NCBI RefSeq assembly: GCF_050908995.1
Contig: NC_135118.1
Span: 6,014,001 to 6,078,000, forward strand
Direction of reading: 5' to 3'
DNA: 64,000 bases
From: Andrena cerasifolii
Taxonomy: Eukaryota; Arthropoda; Insecta; Hymenoptera; Andrenidae
Positions 35,867 to 46,778 of the stretch are shown here, piece by piece; the first letter of the stretch is position 1; each line of letters begins with the position of its first letter. The notes below the pieces were generated by a model. That model made no database searches and was not told the DNA's origin. It saw nothing but the letters and a program-made list of their open reading frames with translations. A program made the position numbers and the translations under genes.

Positions 35867-36655
35867 GGGGAGGCCGGGGCTAAAAGTTCCGATTTCGATG
35901 AAACATAAAAAATGACTGGAAAATAATGTAGTTATTCTCTTCACTATTGACTAATTTCTTGTTGAATTTATTATATCTTCTGATTTTAAGCTTGTGTTTA
36001 ATATATTGTAATAGGTTTCCCATAGAAAGTAATTTATTTGTGGCTGATCGAAGCGGAACTTCTTACCCCTATATGGGGCAAGTTGTTATCGCATTGGGGT
36101 AAGTTGTTACTATGATATAAGAGTTGCCTTTTAATGAAATCTTTCATTTTCTAATGAAATAAAGCAGAATTTTATTAATAATGGTTATTTATGAAGGTTC
36201 GGACCAACAAAAATGTATTATCTTTAAAAGAAAACCAAAAGCGACAGTTTTTATTTATCTTTACGCATAACTTCGATCGAAGTCGTGTCCCTTTCCGCCT
36301 TTCATTCATATGTTCGCATCTTAAAGCACAGCGGAAACAATTTATACATTTGCGGCAGGTCTGTGAAGATAGCACCCCCAAATTCGAATTTTTGAAAAAA
36401 CTCAACGCCATTCGTTTGTCCATCGTTTGCCCACGTTTGCACATAAAAAATTTTCGTTTGCCCACCCTTAAAAAAAAAAGTTATGAACAAAATAAAAAAT
36501 TTGTCTTCATCACCCATCATGAATGCATTTCAATTTTTTTAATAGAAGGATACGAATTTACCCGACCTAGCCACGTTTGCCCACTCTCAGATTTCATTTG
36601 CCCACCCTCCAGAATTTAAGTAAAAAATAAAAACCGCGAAAAAATGAGTATAGAT

Positions 36656-37001
36656 GAAGCGATCGCGTTAAAGTTCGATTATTCTCGAAAATATTATGAA
36701 AATCGTTCTTTCAACGGTGCAGTTCGTTAGTTTAGATGTAGAAGAGATTTGCCCATCCATTAATTTCGTATGCCCACCCTTCAGAATCGAATTATTAATG
36801 AAGATAGCCAAGAAGTGCGGTACCCGTTGAAGCGATCGCGTTAAAGTTCGATTTTTCTGGAAAATATTATCAAAATCGTTCTTTCAACGATGCAGTCCGT
36901 TAATGTAGATATAGAAGAGATTTGCCCATGCATTAATTTCATATGTCCACCCTCCAGAATCGAATTATTAATAAAGATAGCCAAGAAGTGCGGTACCTGT
37001 T
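36656..37001 (+). repeat. 173-bp tandem repeat, two units (left arm)
   Basis: The unit boundaries marked by GAAGCGATCGCG fall at 36656, 36829 and 37002, exactly 173 bp apart. Units contain TTTGCCCATCCATTAATTTC and AATCGAATTATTAATGAAG. They are the reverse complement of the eight units at 37491-38874. Confidence 0.9.
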
Positions 37002-37490
37002 GAACCGAATACCTTTCCGTTCGTTTTTTTTCCGAATGAATTATCAAAATCGATTGTTCTTACCGTAAAGGTTAAGGTGTTTGGTGACATGTTATCCACT
37101 TCAATTTGTATCGCTCATCGAATACTTCACACTTTTCACACATCTGCAGCATGTGCAGAATAACACCAGAGTGGTTTTCTAGTCATTTTTCACTAATTAC
37201 CGCAATGATATCGCACAACGGAAAATAATATAATCTCACAGTCACTTCACAAACCGTAAATGAATGCACGGTCTCGCAAGAGTTGCGTCCGAACTCTGGA
37301 GACCGACTGACTTTCGTGCGTCGTTGGAAACAATTCGAGCGTATCGCAGACATATGTTTACGTTTCGGCACGTTCGATGACGACACGCAGCGCTGATATC
37401 CTAAAGGGTCGCAGCCCCGAGTGCCACTGCCGAAACGTAAACAGAAGTCTGCGATACTCTTGAATTCTTTCCAACGACGCACTTCTGGGC

Positions 37491-38874
37491 TATCTTTATT
37501 AATAATTCGATTCTGGAGGGTGGACATACGAAATTAATGGATGGGCAAATCTCTTCTATATCTAAACTAACGGACTGCATCGTTGAAAGAACGATTTTCA
37601 TAATATTTTCGAGAATAATCGAACTTTAACGCGATCGCTTCAACGGGTACCGCACTTTTTGGCTATCTTTATTAATAATTCGATTCTGGAGGGTGGACAT
37701 ATGAAATTAATGCATGGGCAAATCTCTTCTATATCTAAATTAACGGACTGCATCGTTGAAAGAACGATTTTGATAATATTTTCCAGAAAAATCGAACTTT
37801 AACGCGATCGCTTCAACGGGTACCGCACTTTTTGGCTATCTTTATTAATAATTCGATTCTGAAGGGTGGGCATACGAAATTAATGGATGGGCAAATCTCT
37901 TCTACATCTGGACAAACGATATGCATTGTTAAACAAACGATTTCATCGTTTAATTAATTAAAAATCGAACTTATACTTGGTCGTCTCAACGGGTACCGCA
38001 CTTCTTGACTATCTTTATTAATAATTCGATTCTAGAGGGTGGACATATGAAATTAATGCATGGGCAAATCTCTTCTATATCTAAACTAACGGACTGCATC
38101 GTTGAAAGAACGATTTTGATAATATTTTCCAGAAAAATCGAACTTTAACGCGATCGCTTCAACGGGTACCGCACTTTTTGGCTATCTTTATTAATAATTC
38201 GATTCTAGAGGGTGGACATATGAAATTAATGCATGGGCAAATCTCTTCTATATCTAAACTAACGGACTGCATCGTTGAAAGAACGATTTTGATAATATTT
38301 TCCAGAAAAATCGAACTTTAACGCGATCGCTTCAACGGGTACCGCACTTTTTGGCTATCTTTATTAATAATTCGATTCTGGAGGGTGGGCATACGAAATT
38401 AATGCATGGGCAAATCTCTTCTACATCTGGACAAACGATATGCATTGTTAAACAAACGACTTCATCGTTTAATTAATTAAAAATCGAACTTATACTTGGT
38501 CGTCTCAACGGGTACCGCACTTTTTGGCTATCTTTATTAATAATTCGATTCTGGAGGGTGGGCATACGAAATTAATGCATGGGCAAATCTCTTCTACATC
38601 TGGACAATCGATATGCATTGTTAAACAAACGATTTCATCGTTTAATTAATTAAAAATCGAACTTATACTTGGTCGTCTCAACGGGTATCGCACTTCTTGA
38701 CTATCTTTATTCATAATTCGATTCTGGAGGGTGGGCATACGAAATTAATGTATGGGCAAATCTCTTCTACATCTAAACTAACGGACTGCATCGTTGAAAG
38801 AACGATTTTGATAATATTTTCCAGAAAAATCGAACTTTAACGCGATCGCTTCACCTGTACCCTTCTTTTCGAGG
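37491..38874 (-). repeat. 173-bp tandem repeat, eight units (right arm)
   Basis: TATCTTTATTAATAATTCGA starts at 37491, 37664, 37837, 38010, 38183, 38356, 38529 and 38702, a constant 173-bp step. Two unit types differ in their second half: type a has GAACTTTAACGCGATCGC, type b has GAACTTATACTTGGTCGTC. The order is a-a-b-a-a-b-b-a, so blocks of more than one unit were probably duplicated. Confidence 0.95.
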
Positions 38875-39496
38875 TTTTTATTTTTTAATTCGATTCTGGA
38901 GGGTGAGCTTACGAAATCTGAGAGTGGGCAAACGTGGCCAGGTCGGGTACATTCGTATCCTTCTTTTAAAAAATTGAAATGCATTCATGATGGGTGAAGA
39001 CAAATTTATTATTTTGCTCATAACTTTTTTTTGAAGGGTGGGCAAACGAAAATTTTTTATGGACAAACGTGGGCACACGATGAACAAACGAATGCCGTTG
39101 AGTTTTTTTAAAAAATCGAATTTGGGGGTGCTATCTTCACAGACCTATTTGCGGCGGGGCAAGTTTTTACATGTATTCAAACGATAAACACTATTACACC
39201 GTGTTCTTAAATGTCATTTGATCCATAAGAACGATTCAATCTATAATATCGACGTTAAATAATTGAAATAGACCAAAAAGTAATGATAGAAAAATTTTTA
39301 CTTATCTGGTACGCGACTAATAGGTCCTTGCTTACAACCACACAATTCGCTGTCGCGGACGCTATTAAATTGGGCGACAGAGTGGCGTGATCAACTCACA
39401 CGGAAAAAATAATTTAAAGTACAACGCTCTTTTTATTTCGAAGACAGAGCCGTCGGAACAACTTACCCCCGGAACTTTTAGCCCCGGTCTCCCCTA

Positions 39497-41342
39497 CAAC
39501 TGGGTGCACGATGAGATTTCAGATGAGATACAAATCTCAGCAAGTAAACGTAAATAATCGAAACAGTCGCGAGAGATGAGATTTTGGAAAATATATCATG
39601 AAACTTGTCTCATGAGTCTAAGTAGTTTTATGGAACTAATAATTGTCTGACGAGATTAAAATCTCACGTGGAGCAGGATATTGTTATCATATCGTGGATT
39701 TGCACCTTTACAACTTACAGCTTTCGAGAAGAAAATCTCTTTTTCTTCGTCATCCCTTATATGACAAAAAACAGGGGTGTCCAAAAGGCTAATTTAAAAG
39801 ACCGACACTTATACACCCCAACAATATCCTCCTCCGTCAACTTCATCCCACCACGGAAAACAGCAACAGAGATCCCCGAGGCATCAACTTGAGAAATCTG
39901 TACCCTCGAAGATACCAGCCACCCGATCGACTAGAAACCGATCGGGAGGATCGCGTCGGGCGTAATTTCGGTGTCTATCAAGCGACAATCGCGGTTCATT
40001 ATACAATCGCCGGCGATGATCGCGGGAGGAAGGAGCGGAGCGATAGGGATCTGCCGCTTAATTGAGACCTAACCGGGGGCCAGCGATCCCGCGATTATAC
40101 CGTCTCGTCCTGTACGCGAGGACACGCGCGCCCCGCTTTTGCCCCGATCTTGCGTCCCGACGACGCACGGCGGCCAGCCCGAGCGGGTGCATCGAAAGCA
40201 CGCGAAAAAAGGAACCCGCTGGATTTATCGTGATGCATCGTGCCACTGACAAGAACAGCTGCGCGCACGGCGGAGCTCTGCCGCGCAGCGGGAACGGATC
40301 TCCGCCGCGGGAAACAAACGTACGATAACGATCCCTAGTGTTTTGCGCCGTGTATGATGTTATTGTCGCGGTCGATCGTGATTTTCTGGGGAGAACCGGC
40401 CACGCGCTGATTTATCGCGACTCCGACCACGCGAGGGACAAGAGGAGACCCACGGCTGTCACGGGCGCACGTGAGATGGGAGACGCGCTCGGTCCGGAGA
40501 TCGCGTGCGCCCCGTCTTTTCTACCGCGACCGAGTCTCGCGAGGAAGAAGAAGTTCCACGATAAATTGCACCCCCGGCGATCGTCGCTCCCTCGCCCCGA
40601 GGATCACCATTACCGAGTAATTAGCGGCAGGCTCCGCGGCGTTTTCCTTCTTCGTGGCTAGTTGCGCGGCCAGAGGATTCAATAAGTAGCCGTGTTCACG
40701 CGATGCCATCGGGGGCATCATTGACCGTTTGTAAGAAAATTAGCGATTCGTGCGAGTAAACGCTCCGCGTACTCTGCCGGCTCCGTCTTCGAACGCGGGG
40801 ATACAAAGTGTTCCTGTACGCTTGTCAGACTCCACTCCGAGGCAGGTATGTGCGCGCACTCGTTTTACCTGCTTGAATAGTGTACGCTAATGTCGGAGGG
40901 AAGCGACGCTGAATGGCGCGCTTTGGTGGTGCGACCTCGTTCGGCGCGCGTCGATTACGTGCAATCAGAATTGTTAAGATTTCAATGATACTTACGCCCT
41001 GAAGTCCAGTCGATGTCGTGGTGGACGATGATGCATGGAGCACACAAGTGGTTGGCCGGGTGGATATGGAACGAGAAGCGTGGATTAAAAATGCTCCAGT
41101 TAGGAGAGATTTTGAGAGCCTCTTCGAGTGTTAACCCCCTGACGTTGATTTCACCCCTTCCTATTTGCAACGTCAGACATGTGGCTTTAGTCCTTACACT
41201 GTTAGTTAACAACAGCAGATAGCTGAACCTCGCCTTTTGCACTCTACTTCTATTTTTACATATAGGTACTATATAATTTCTAACTCTGCTATTTTTCTCT
41301 ATCTTGTTTTCTTAGGTATTAGAATTAGGCAATTGAATTTGA
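39497..41342. other. Non-coding stretch, GC island
   Basis: AT-rich to 39900, then CpG-rich to about 40950. A donor-like GTAAGT on the minus strand (40990-40995) follows an open frame ending WTSG. Two abutted acceptor/donor-like sites lie at 41265/41266 and 41315/41316 on the plus strand. No protein domain recognised. Confidence 0.4.
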
Positions 41343-41484
41343 GCGCAAATTCAATTAAAGAGGATATTTTCTAATACTTTACTGTAAAGAGAAAATATAT
41401 ATATATATATAATTCAATTAAAGAGGATGTTTTCTCTTTACAGTAAAGTAGTAGAAAATATCCTCTTTAATTGAATTTGAGCGC
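41343..41484. repeat. Imperfect palindrome flanked by direct repeats
   Basis: The left arm (41349-41395, AATTCAATTAAAGAGGATAT...) and right arm (41430-41478) are nearly perfect reverse complements around a loop with an (AT)n run. AATTGAATTTGAGCGC stands on both outer sides (41331-41346 and 41470-41485) as a direct repeat, its first part overlapping the right arm. Confidence 0.8.
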
Positions 41485-41549
41485 GCTTTGGATACTCAGC
41501 GCACGCTTCGGAGTATGATTGGCAGGTGGCGCATCAATTACGACTGAGC

Positions 41550-42150
41550 ATAAAAAATTAGAGACAGATAGGAAAGTAGAGCACATGTGCAATCCATAAT
41601 TATCCGTAATTAACTTACTATAAATTAAAATTAATAAGAAGTTAGATAAACTGAACAGAGAAGAGGTGAAAATTAACTTTTACTGCCGTTTCTCTATTTT
41701 TCAGGTAAGACCATTGTACAAACTGTAAATATAATGTAAATTGTATAAATAAAATTCAACTCTGTTTTTCAGTGAAACAATTATTGGTTAATTTCATAAC
41801 CTATTGAAGAAAAAAATTTATAATTAACATTAAAGAAATGGTATTTCCTAAACTTAAATTTTACCGCGCCTCGTATAGAGAGAGGACGACTAACAGAAAG
41901 ATAGATGGATGATTATATAACAGAGCACATGTGCATGGATTGAGAAAGTGAGATGAAAATTAATAGAGTATTATTAATATAAAAGAAAGTAATAAAGGTG
42001 TAAACGAAGAAGTGATAGAGAATAAACTTTAAATGTCGTTTCTCTCTTTACAGGTAAGATTGCACATATTGTAATAAGCGTTGTAATATAATATAATATA
42101 ATAAAGAAAATAATCTCTCTTTACAGGGAAACAATTTCTAGTTTGTTCTG
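41550..42150 (+). repeat. Diverged 349-bp direct duplication
   Basis: Shared blocks occur in the same order in both halves: AGAGCACATGTGCA (about 41577 and 41922), TTTCTCTATTTTTCAGGTAAGA versus TTTCTCTCTTTACAGGTAAGA (CAG ends 41704 and 42053), and a second pyrimidine-rich CAG before GAAACAATT (41772 and 42126). The spacing is about 349 bp. The intervening parts are AT-rich and diverged. Confidence 0.7.
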
Positions 42151-42256
42151 AAAATCCTTTAGTTTGATAGATAATTGTCTTATATGCATTTTTTATCTTC
42201 TTGTTATTTTCATAATGTCTACTAGTGCAAAAGAAAATTCTTATTTTTATTATTTA

Positions 42257-42425
42257 CAGTTTTTCACGAGGTTCAGCTTAATTGTTATTATTATTATGCA
42301 GTTTTTCACGAGTCTCAGCTTTTTTATTGTTATTATGAATTTTTTACGAGTTTCAGCTTTCTATTATTATTATTATGTGGTTTTTTCACGAGTTTCGACT
42401 TTATTACTATTATTATTATTATTTA
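42257..42425 (+). repeat. About 40-bp tandem repeat, four units
   Basis: The unit is CAGTTTTTCACGAGGTTCAG followed by a TTATTATTATG-rich tail. Starts are at about 42257, 42299, 42338 and 42378 (steps of 42, 39 and 40). The tail is a trinucleotide TTA run of variable length. Confidence 0.8.
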
Positions 42426-43037
42426 TGGGTGTATGTAACTGTTTCTGTGAGTATATTTCTACTGAAATCATATTCGACTTGCAGCGGGTTTATTTACTTA
42501 TCAAGTATCACACTTGGAATTCTTGATAACAGAACTCTTTACAAGGGGATGTCAAAACTTTCGACGTTCAACTTGCAACAGGAATTTCACGATTGCTATT
42601 AAAGCACAGAATATCCCAATAACCATTTATAGTCTCGCGCATTCCTCCTATAACTTCCGGTTCAACAGCATAGAAACGGATGTGACAGTGAAAGCCGACT
42701 TCGGGGATCTTCGTCAAGGGGTTAACCAGGAAAGGATCCTCCCATTCTGCGTTCCACAGGCACGCAGCAGCGTGACGGTGAAACGGGGAATCCTCGCCGA
42801 TCCGTTCCACTTTTCGGCCGCCGCAGCCGCGGACCGCCAATCGAGCGAACGCTCGCGGTGCAGTTCGCAGTAGGTGAAACGCGATACGCGCGCGACTTTT
42901 TTCAGGCCCCTGAACCGGGGGCCGGTGAGGCGGGAAAGGAAGCCGTCCCGCGCAAACTGCACGGCGCAGCCTTCGTTTCTCTGCGAGGCGGCCCGATACT
43001 TTGCAACATTTCGTGATGCGTAATGACTCATACTCAC
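42426..43037. other. Non-coding flank downstream of the LIM-like exon
   Basis: The composition changes from AT-rich to GC-rich at about 42640. No second LIM zinc-finger half or other exon could be recognised on the minus strand here. Overlapping frames at 42568-43136 owe their length to GC content. Confidence 0.4.
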
Positions 43038-43154
43038 GGACGTTGGATCCTGGCGTGGCGAGACGATGACCGGGCAGCAGCACATGGAACAGAAAAAGCA
43101 TCGAGGATGCCAGTTAAAACCGCGTTGCTCTACCATCGATATTCCCGGTAGCCG
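43038..43154 (-). CDS. Candidate internal exon encoding half a LIM zinc finger
   Basis: On the minus strand, an acceptor-like GTTTAG is followed by 117 nt (39 codons, phase 0 at both ends) and by a consensus donor GTGAGTA (43037 downward). The peptide contains GFNWHPRCFFCSMCCCPV: the W-H-x2-C-x2-C-x2-C half of a LIM domain with the usual aromatic and glycine neighbours. LIM domains bind two zincs and mediate protein contacts, in homeodomain factors, cytoskeletal adaptors and kinases. The first CxxC pair and the second zinc finger must lie on other exons, which I did not find in the window. The acceptor lacks a strong pyrimidine tract. A pseudo-exon or retained fragment is possible; I cannot name the gene. 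Confidence 0.5.
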
Positions 43155-44084
43155 CTAAACGTTTAATTTTCAATTTCGCGCACCCCTCCCTCTTCCTCTT
43201 CGATCGGAGCTATATTCGCTCTTATTATCGTTCGCGAGACGCGACCGATTAGGATTCGGTCCAGTTTCATAGGCAGGTGAGTACACGATCGGCAGTGGCG
43301 GGGGCATTACGAGGGGAATAATGATCGGATTGTAATCGTCGAGGGGACGGAAGCACCGCTTCTGCCCCCGTGCTACGTGCATAATCACCCCGGCTACTTC
43401 AAAGTATAAAGACGTTCAATCCTCGTCGACAATTTGTTATGCATACCTCGCTGGACGAAAATTGCGTATAATTCGCCGCTAGTTACGCGCTCCGATCACG
43501 GGCCCCGTTCAATGGACCGGCTCAGGGAGAGGGAGAGGAGTCGGAACGGGGACTGGCATGAATGTAGATGTTCCATTTAAAAAGCCATTTTCGCGTGTTT
43601 AGCATAATATGTAATCGCGCGAATGGGCCCGATCGGTTCCCGAATTATTCGCGAGCCTCGGCGTAGTAGTCGACCGCGGCTGTATCGACGTCATCGAGTC
43701 GTTAACTGTCGAAACGATCACGGGGCCCGGTGCAAAAAACGGCCGACTCGATCGCGTTCCCAGAACAATTTGTACCCCCGTCGCAAACAGGCTAGCGTTG
43801 AGAAAAAATGGACGAATTATTAAGCCACTATGTCGCTCAATAGAATAGCGATCGTGTTGTAAGGTGGTCGCGACGTATGGTCAATGGGAGTGTCAAGAAT
43901 GCTTGCTCGTGTGCTGAGAATTGCATGCTGCGAATGCCATCGATGTGCTTATCTGACAGTTTTTAAATTCCATAACAAGTTTGTGGTTTATTGTCACATT
44001 GTGAGGTTCGATCTTGATATAATCTACAAAATCTATTAAAATTCGACCAAAACAAGAGTCTTCTCTCTACACTTTCTAGATAGC
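43155..44084. other. CpG-rich non-coding stretch
   Basis: A GC-rich block runs from 43155 to 43860. Frames on both strands are open but without domains. A donor-like CAGGTGAGTA on the plus strand at about 43274 follows no recognisable coding sequence. The remainder (43870-44084) is AT-rich. Confidence 0.4.
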
Positions 44085-44958
44085 CAGTGACGGATTTAAG
44101 GGATTACACACCTCCAGTCGCGGTGCAAATGAATAATTTTAAAATATTTTTATAGTGTTTTTGTTAAAAAAAAAATGAAATAAATTACACATGATTTACT
44201 AATCCATAAAGTGCAAGAAAAATATTGATTTGTAATTATTTTTGTATTAAGTTATTTATGATTTTTGAGTTTCTTTACGGGTTTTAACGAAACGTCTAAA
44301 AAAATGGCTAGGGGGGAACTAAAAAAATTACAAAAAGTTGAAAATTTATAATTTTGAAAGGCGATGGAAGGACGAAAAATACAGGGAAAAGTGATTTCAA
44401 ACTTCAAGTGTCGTTATTTTCTAAAAAAAATGTAATTTTTGTAATTTTTTTAGTCCCCCCCCTTCCCCTAGCCAAAAGAATAATCTTCAAAATAAACAAG
44501 GTTTCAGTCGAATCGGATAATAACTTTTGGAGACAGAGGTCCCACCGATTTGGATCAATTTTTTGCCGCCTTGACTTTAACGACTCCCCAAGGCTGTCTG
44601 CAATGATTAATTATAAAACAAAAAATATATTTCTATAATCTAAGACATCCTTAATACAATGCAACAAGTCCCACTAAATTATATATAGTAGTTGTCCTTT
44701 AATTAATTCCTAAATATCACCTATTTTTTTGGGCTCTAGACCAGAACCTCCCCTTAAGAAAAAAGTCCCAAGTGGCAAACGTTCTGGAACACACTGTCAT
44801 ACATACCAGAATTACAAATAAATTGACGCGCGTGTAGTATCATGGAAAACAAAAGAAAAATATAGTGTTTTGGATAAAATCATAATTTTTTTGTAAGCTG
44901 TGGCCCTGGGTTGCCCGGGCGGCACCTGCTCATCGGTGGCCCGTTAAATCCGCCGCTG
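44085..44958. mobile_element. hAT-like element with CAGTGRCGGATTTAA ends
   Basis: The left end CAGTGACGGATTTAAGGG and the right end (reverse complement CAGCGGCGGATTTAACGGG) are inverted, and CAGTGGCGGAT is a common hAT terminus. The flanking octamers TAGATAGC and ATGGCAGC agree at only four positions, so the target duplication is not convincing. The interior is AT-rich with a small hairpin at 44306-44473 and a 94-codon frame without domain. Confidence 0.5.
44306..44473. repeat. Hairpin inside the hAT-like element
   Basis: GGCTAGGGGGGAACTAAAAA at 44306 is mirrored by TTTTTAGTCCCCCCCCTTCC...TAGCC ending at 44473; the inverted similarity covers about 35 bp per side, including TTACAAAAA. It may be a separate insertion or internal structure of the host element. 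Confidence 0.65.
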
Positions 44959-46776
44959 ATGGCAGCCAAAAGACACTGAATTACTCGGTGTGGATCGCGA
45001 TTCGTTTGTTCGCGAGCCCTCGAAATGTCCCGCGGCCGTGTGTTCTGGATGACACCGAATTTCGCGGGCGAGGAAACGAGCTGCGGTTTTCCGACCTAAC
45101 CCGGGCCCAGCAACTCCTGTCCGGTTTAAATATTCCATCGCGGATTTGGTACACACCACGGAGATACCGATCCGCGCCCGCGTTTCAATCAGTCTCCGAG
45201 TAAACAGCTATTCCGCGTCCGCGTAATTCGCGCGCGGCCGTTCCGGTCCCCTTTACTCTTCGCCGGACAGTTTTACCGCCTTTCGACAATTTCGCGCGCC
45301 GGCCGGCGCGATGTATGCGGCCGGGGGAAAAAAATCGCCCCTCGAACGAGCACGAGATCCTGAGAGCCGCGAGTTTTATTGCCCCGCGCGGTACATCCTC
45401 CGCTTCGGGGATGCTGGTCGGGGATATTTTACCGGGGCTGTTTCTCTTTTCCTCTTGGGTGAAATTCTTTTCGACACCTCGACGAGACTCGACAGTTTCC
45501 GATAGCCTGCACCCCTTTTCTCATTGTCAGCCATTTTCGGTGTGTCAACACTTCTCTCTCTCTCTCTCTGCACGAATTTATTTTTCTTTACTGATCGTGT
45601 GTCAGATAGTCGGACGAGTAATTTCAATTTTCGGCCCTCTTCGAATATTCCGCATCTCACTTATCGATACCCCAAGCAAAGGTAAGCGCTATTGCTGTTG
45701 GATTTTAGAGTCAGCAGCATCCCCTCGACCTACAGGTAACGCACAGGATTGCTTTAATCGTTCGGAGGACCCAGTGGATTACTCTCCCACAGAGGCCCCT
45801 GAGGATCACCTCCTCAACCTCCACCTCCGCAACACTGCAGCGTTCCTCGCTAACAGGACGTCAGTCAAGACGATTGAAAGGCGAAAGAACGGGCGCGTAC
45901 GAAATGCCAGCCGGATGCTGGGGATCGCTGGCAACGAGCGTTTGCACGACTTTATAAAGATGAGGGCCGGTGTATAAACGGGGAGAGAAATAGGGGACGC
46001 GGTGGAAAGGTGGAAGAAGAGGGAGAAAGAGAGAGAGAGAGTTGAGAGCGGTTGGCCGCAAGATCGGCCCGGCTCCCAGCGGAATTTTAACTTTTAATAA
46101 TAAAGCGAGGGAGTCTCGAGTTGTTACGTTATGATAGAGCGCGGCGGAGAGGGGGGCAGCGAAAGGAGGGAAGGAGGCGAATTAAAGGCGGTAGGAGGCC
46201 CAGGTTGTCCCGGGCCAGGGCAAACCGCAGCACAGGCACCGCCGCCACCGCGTAATTGCACGGCTCTCACTTGCCGGTCGTTCGATTGATTACTATTTTT
46301 GCGCGGCCTGACCCAAGGCGACCCCGATTGCCGCGCTCATCGCTCGATCGCATCATTAAGGGGACCCCGAAACCCTTCACGGTGGACAGGATTTCCTCGA
46401 CGAAATATTATTGAATTATACTCGGCGGGAACGCGTGGCGATCGGCTGAGATCGAACGGTCGGAGCCCACTGTAGATTCGTGCAGTTGCACCTGCGTGCG
46501 TTTGTTCGTCTCACGCTAGGCAATCTCGGCTGGAATCTCGAATGCGATTTTTTAAATAAGACTTCAGATTGGCGGATTTAACGACTTGATTATCTTCTCT
46601 TTTTAATTCAGATAAAGTCTTTCAGACTTCAGGCGATTTGGGTGTCGGAGGAACGCTGAATTCGTTCGCTGTGCAGTAGTGAAGAGATAAAGTGGGTCTA
46701 TCACAAATTCGACGCTAAGTGTAATTTTTTAAGTTTATACAGTGGTACATAAAGCTATTTACAAGATATGGGAAGG
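44959..46776. other. CpG-rich non-coding stretch
   Basis: A GC-rich block at 44950-46540 contains CT tracts at 45552-45569 and a GA tract at 46024-46041. A 220-codon frame at 45315-45977 crosses the CT tract (giving a serine/leucine run) and contains a donor-like AAAGGTAAGC at about 45679; it has no domain and is probably not one exon. From 46550 the sequence is AT-richer without features. Confidence 0.45.
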
Positions 46777-46778
46777 TA

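Larger units (their letters stand above)
36357..39146. mobile_element. Foldback/Mutator-like element, 2790 bp
   Basis: Perfect 9-bp duplication ATTTGCGGC at 36348-36356 and 39147-39155. The termini AGGTCTGTGAAGATAGCACC are inverted, and the arms stay similar for about 260 bp (36357-36620 and 38880-39146). Inside each arm follow 173-bp tandem units in opposite orientation: two on the left, eight on the right. The centre (about 37020-37480) is unique except for an internal inverted pair (GTGCGTCGTTGG...CCAACGACGCAC). This plan, a 9-bp target with long arms built of tandem repeats, matches Foldback elements (Mutator superfamily) of flies. No transposase is visible. Confidence 0.85.
35867..39494. 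mobile_element. TA-flanked element interrupted by a Foldback element
   Basis: The left end GGGGAGGCCGGGGCTAAAAG and the right end (reverse complement GGGGAGACCGGGGCTAAAAG) are TIRs, with TA at 35865-35866 and 39495-39496. Inner phrases GGGGCAAGTTGTTATC and GGGGTAAGTTGTTACT (36075-36115) and CGGAACAACTTACCCC (39452-39467) repeat the pattern. Without the 2790-bp Foldback and one 9-bp duplication it would be about 830 bp, in line with its relatives at 4311, 8325 and 10294. Confidence 0.85.

Noticed and set aside
43262..43281. Plus-strand donor CAGGTGAGTA near the LIM-like exon
   Set aside because: The preceding plus-strand sequence has no recognisable coding content; consensus donors occur by chance at this frequency.
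44096..44757. TTAA-flanked element (TTAAGGGATTACAC...AACCTCCCCTTAA)
   Set aside because: The left TTAA is part of the hAT-like terminus CAGTGACGGATTTAA, and the right end matches poorly; the 44085-44958 pairing explains it better.
45315..45977. 220-codon plus-strand open frame
   Set aside because: It crosses a CT tract, has no domain, and shows a donor-like site inside; likely a chance frame.
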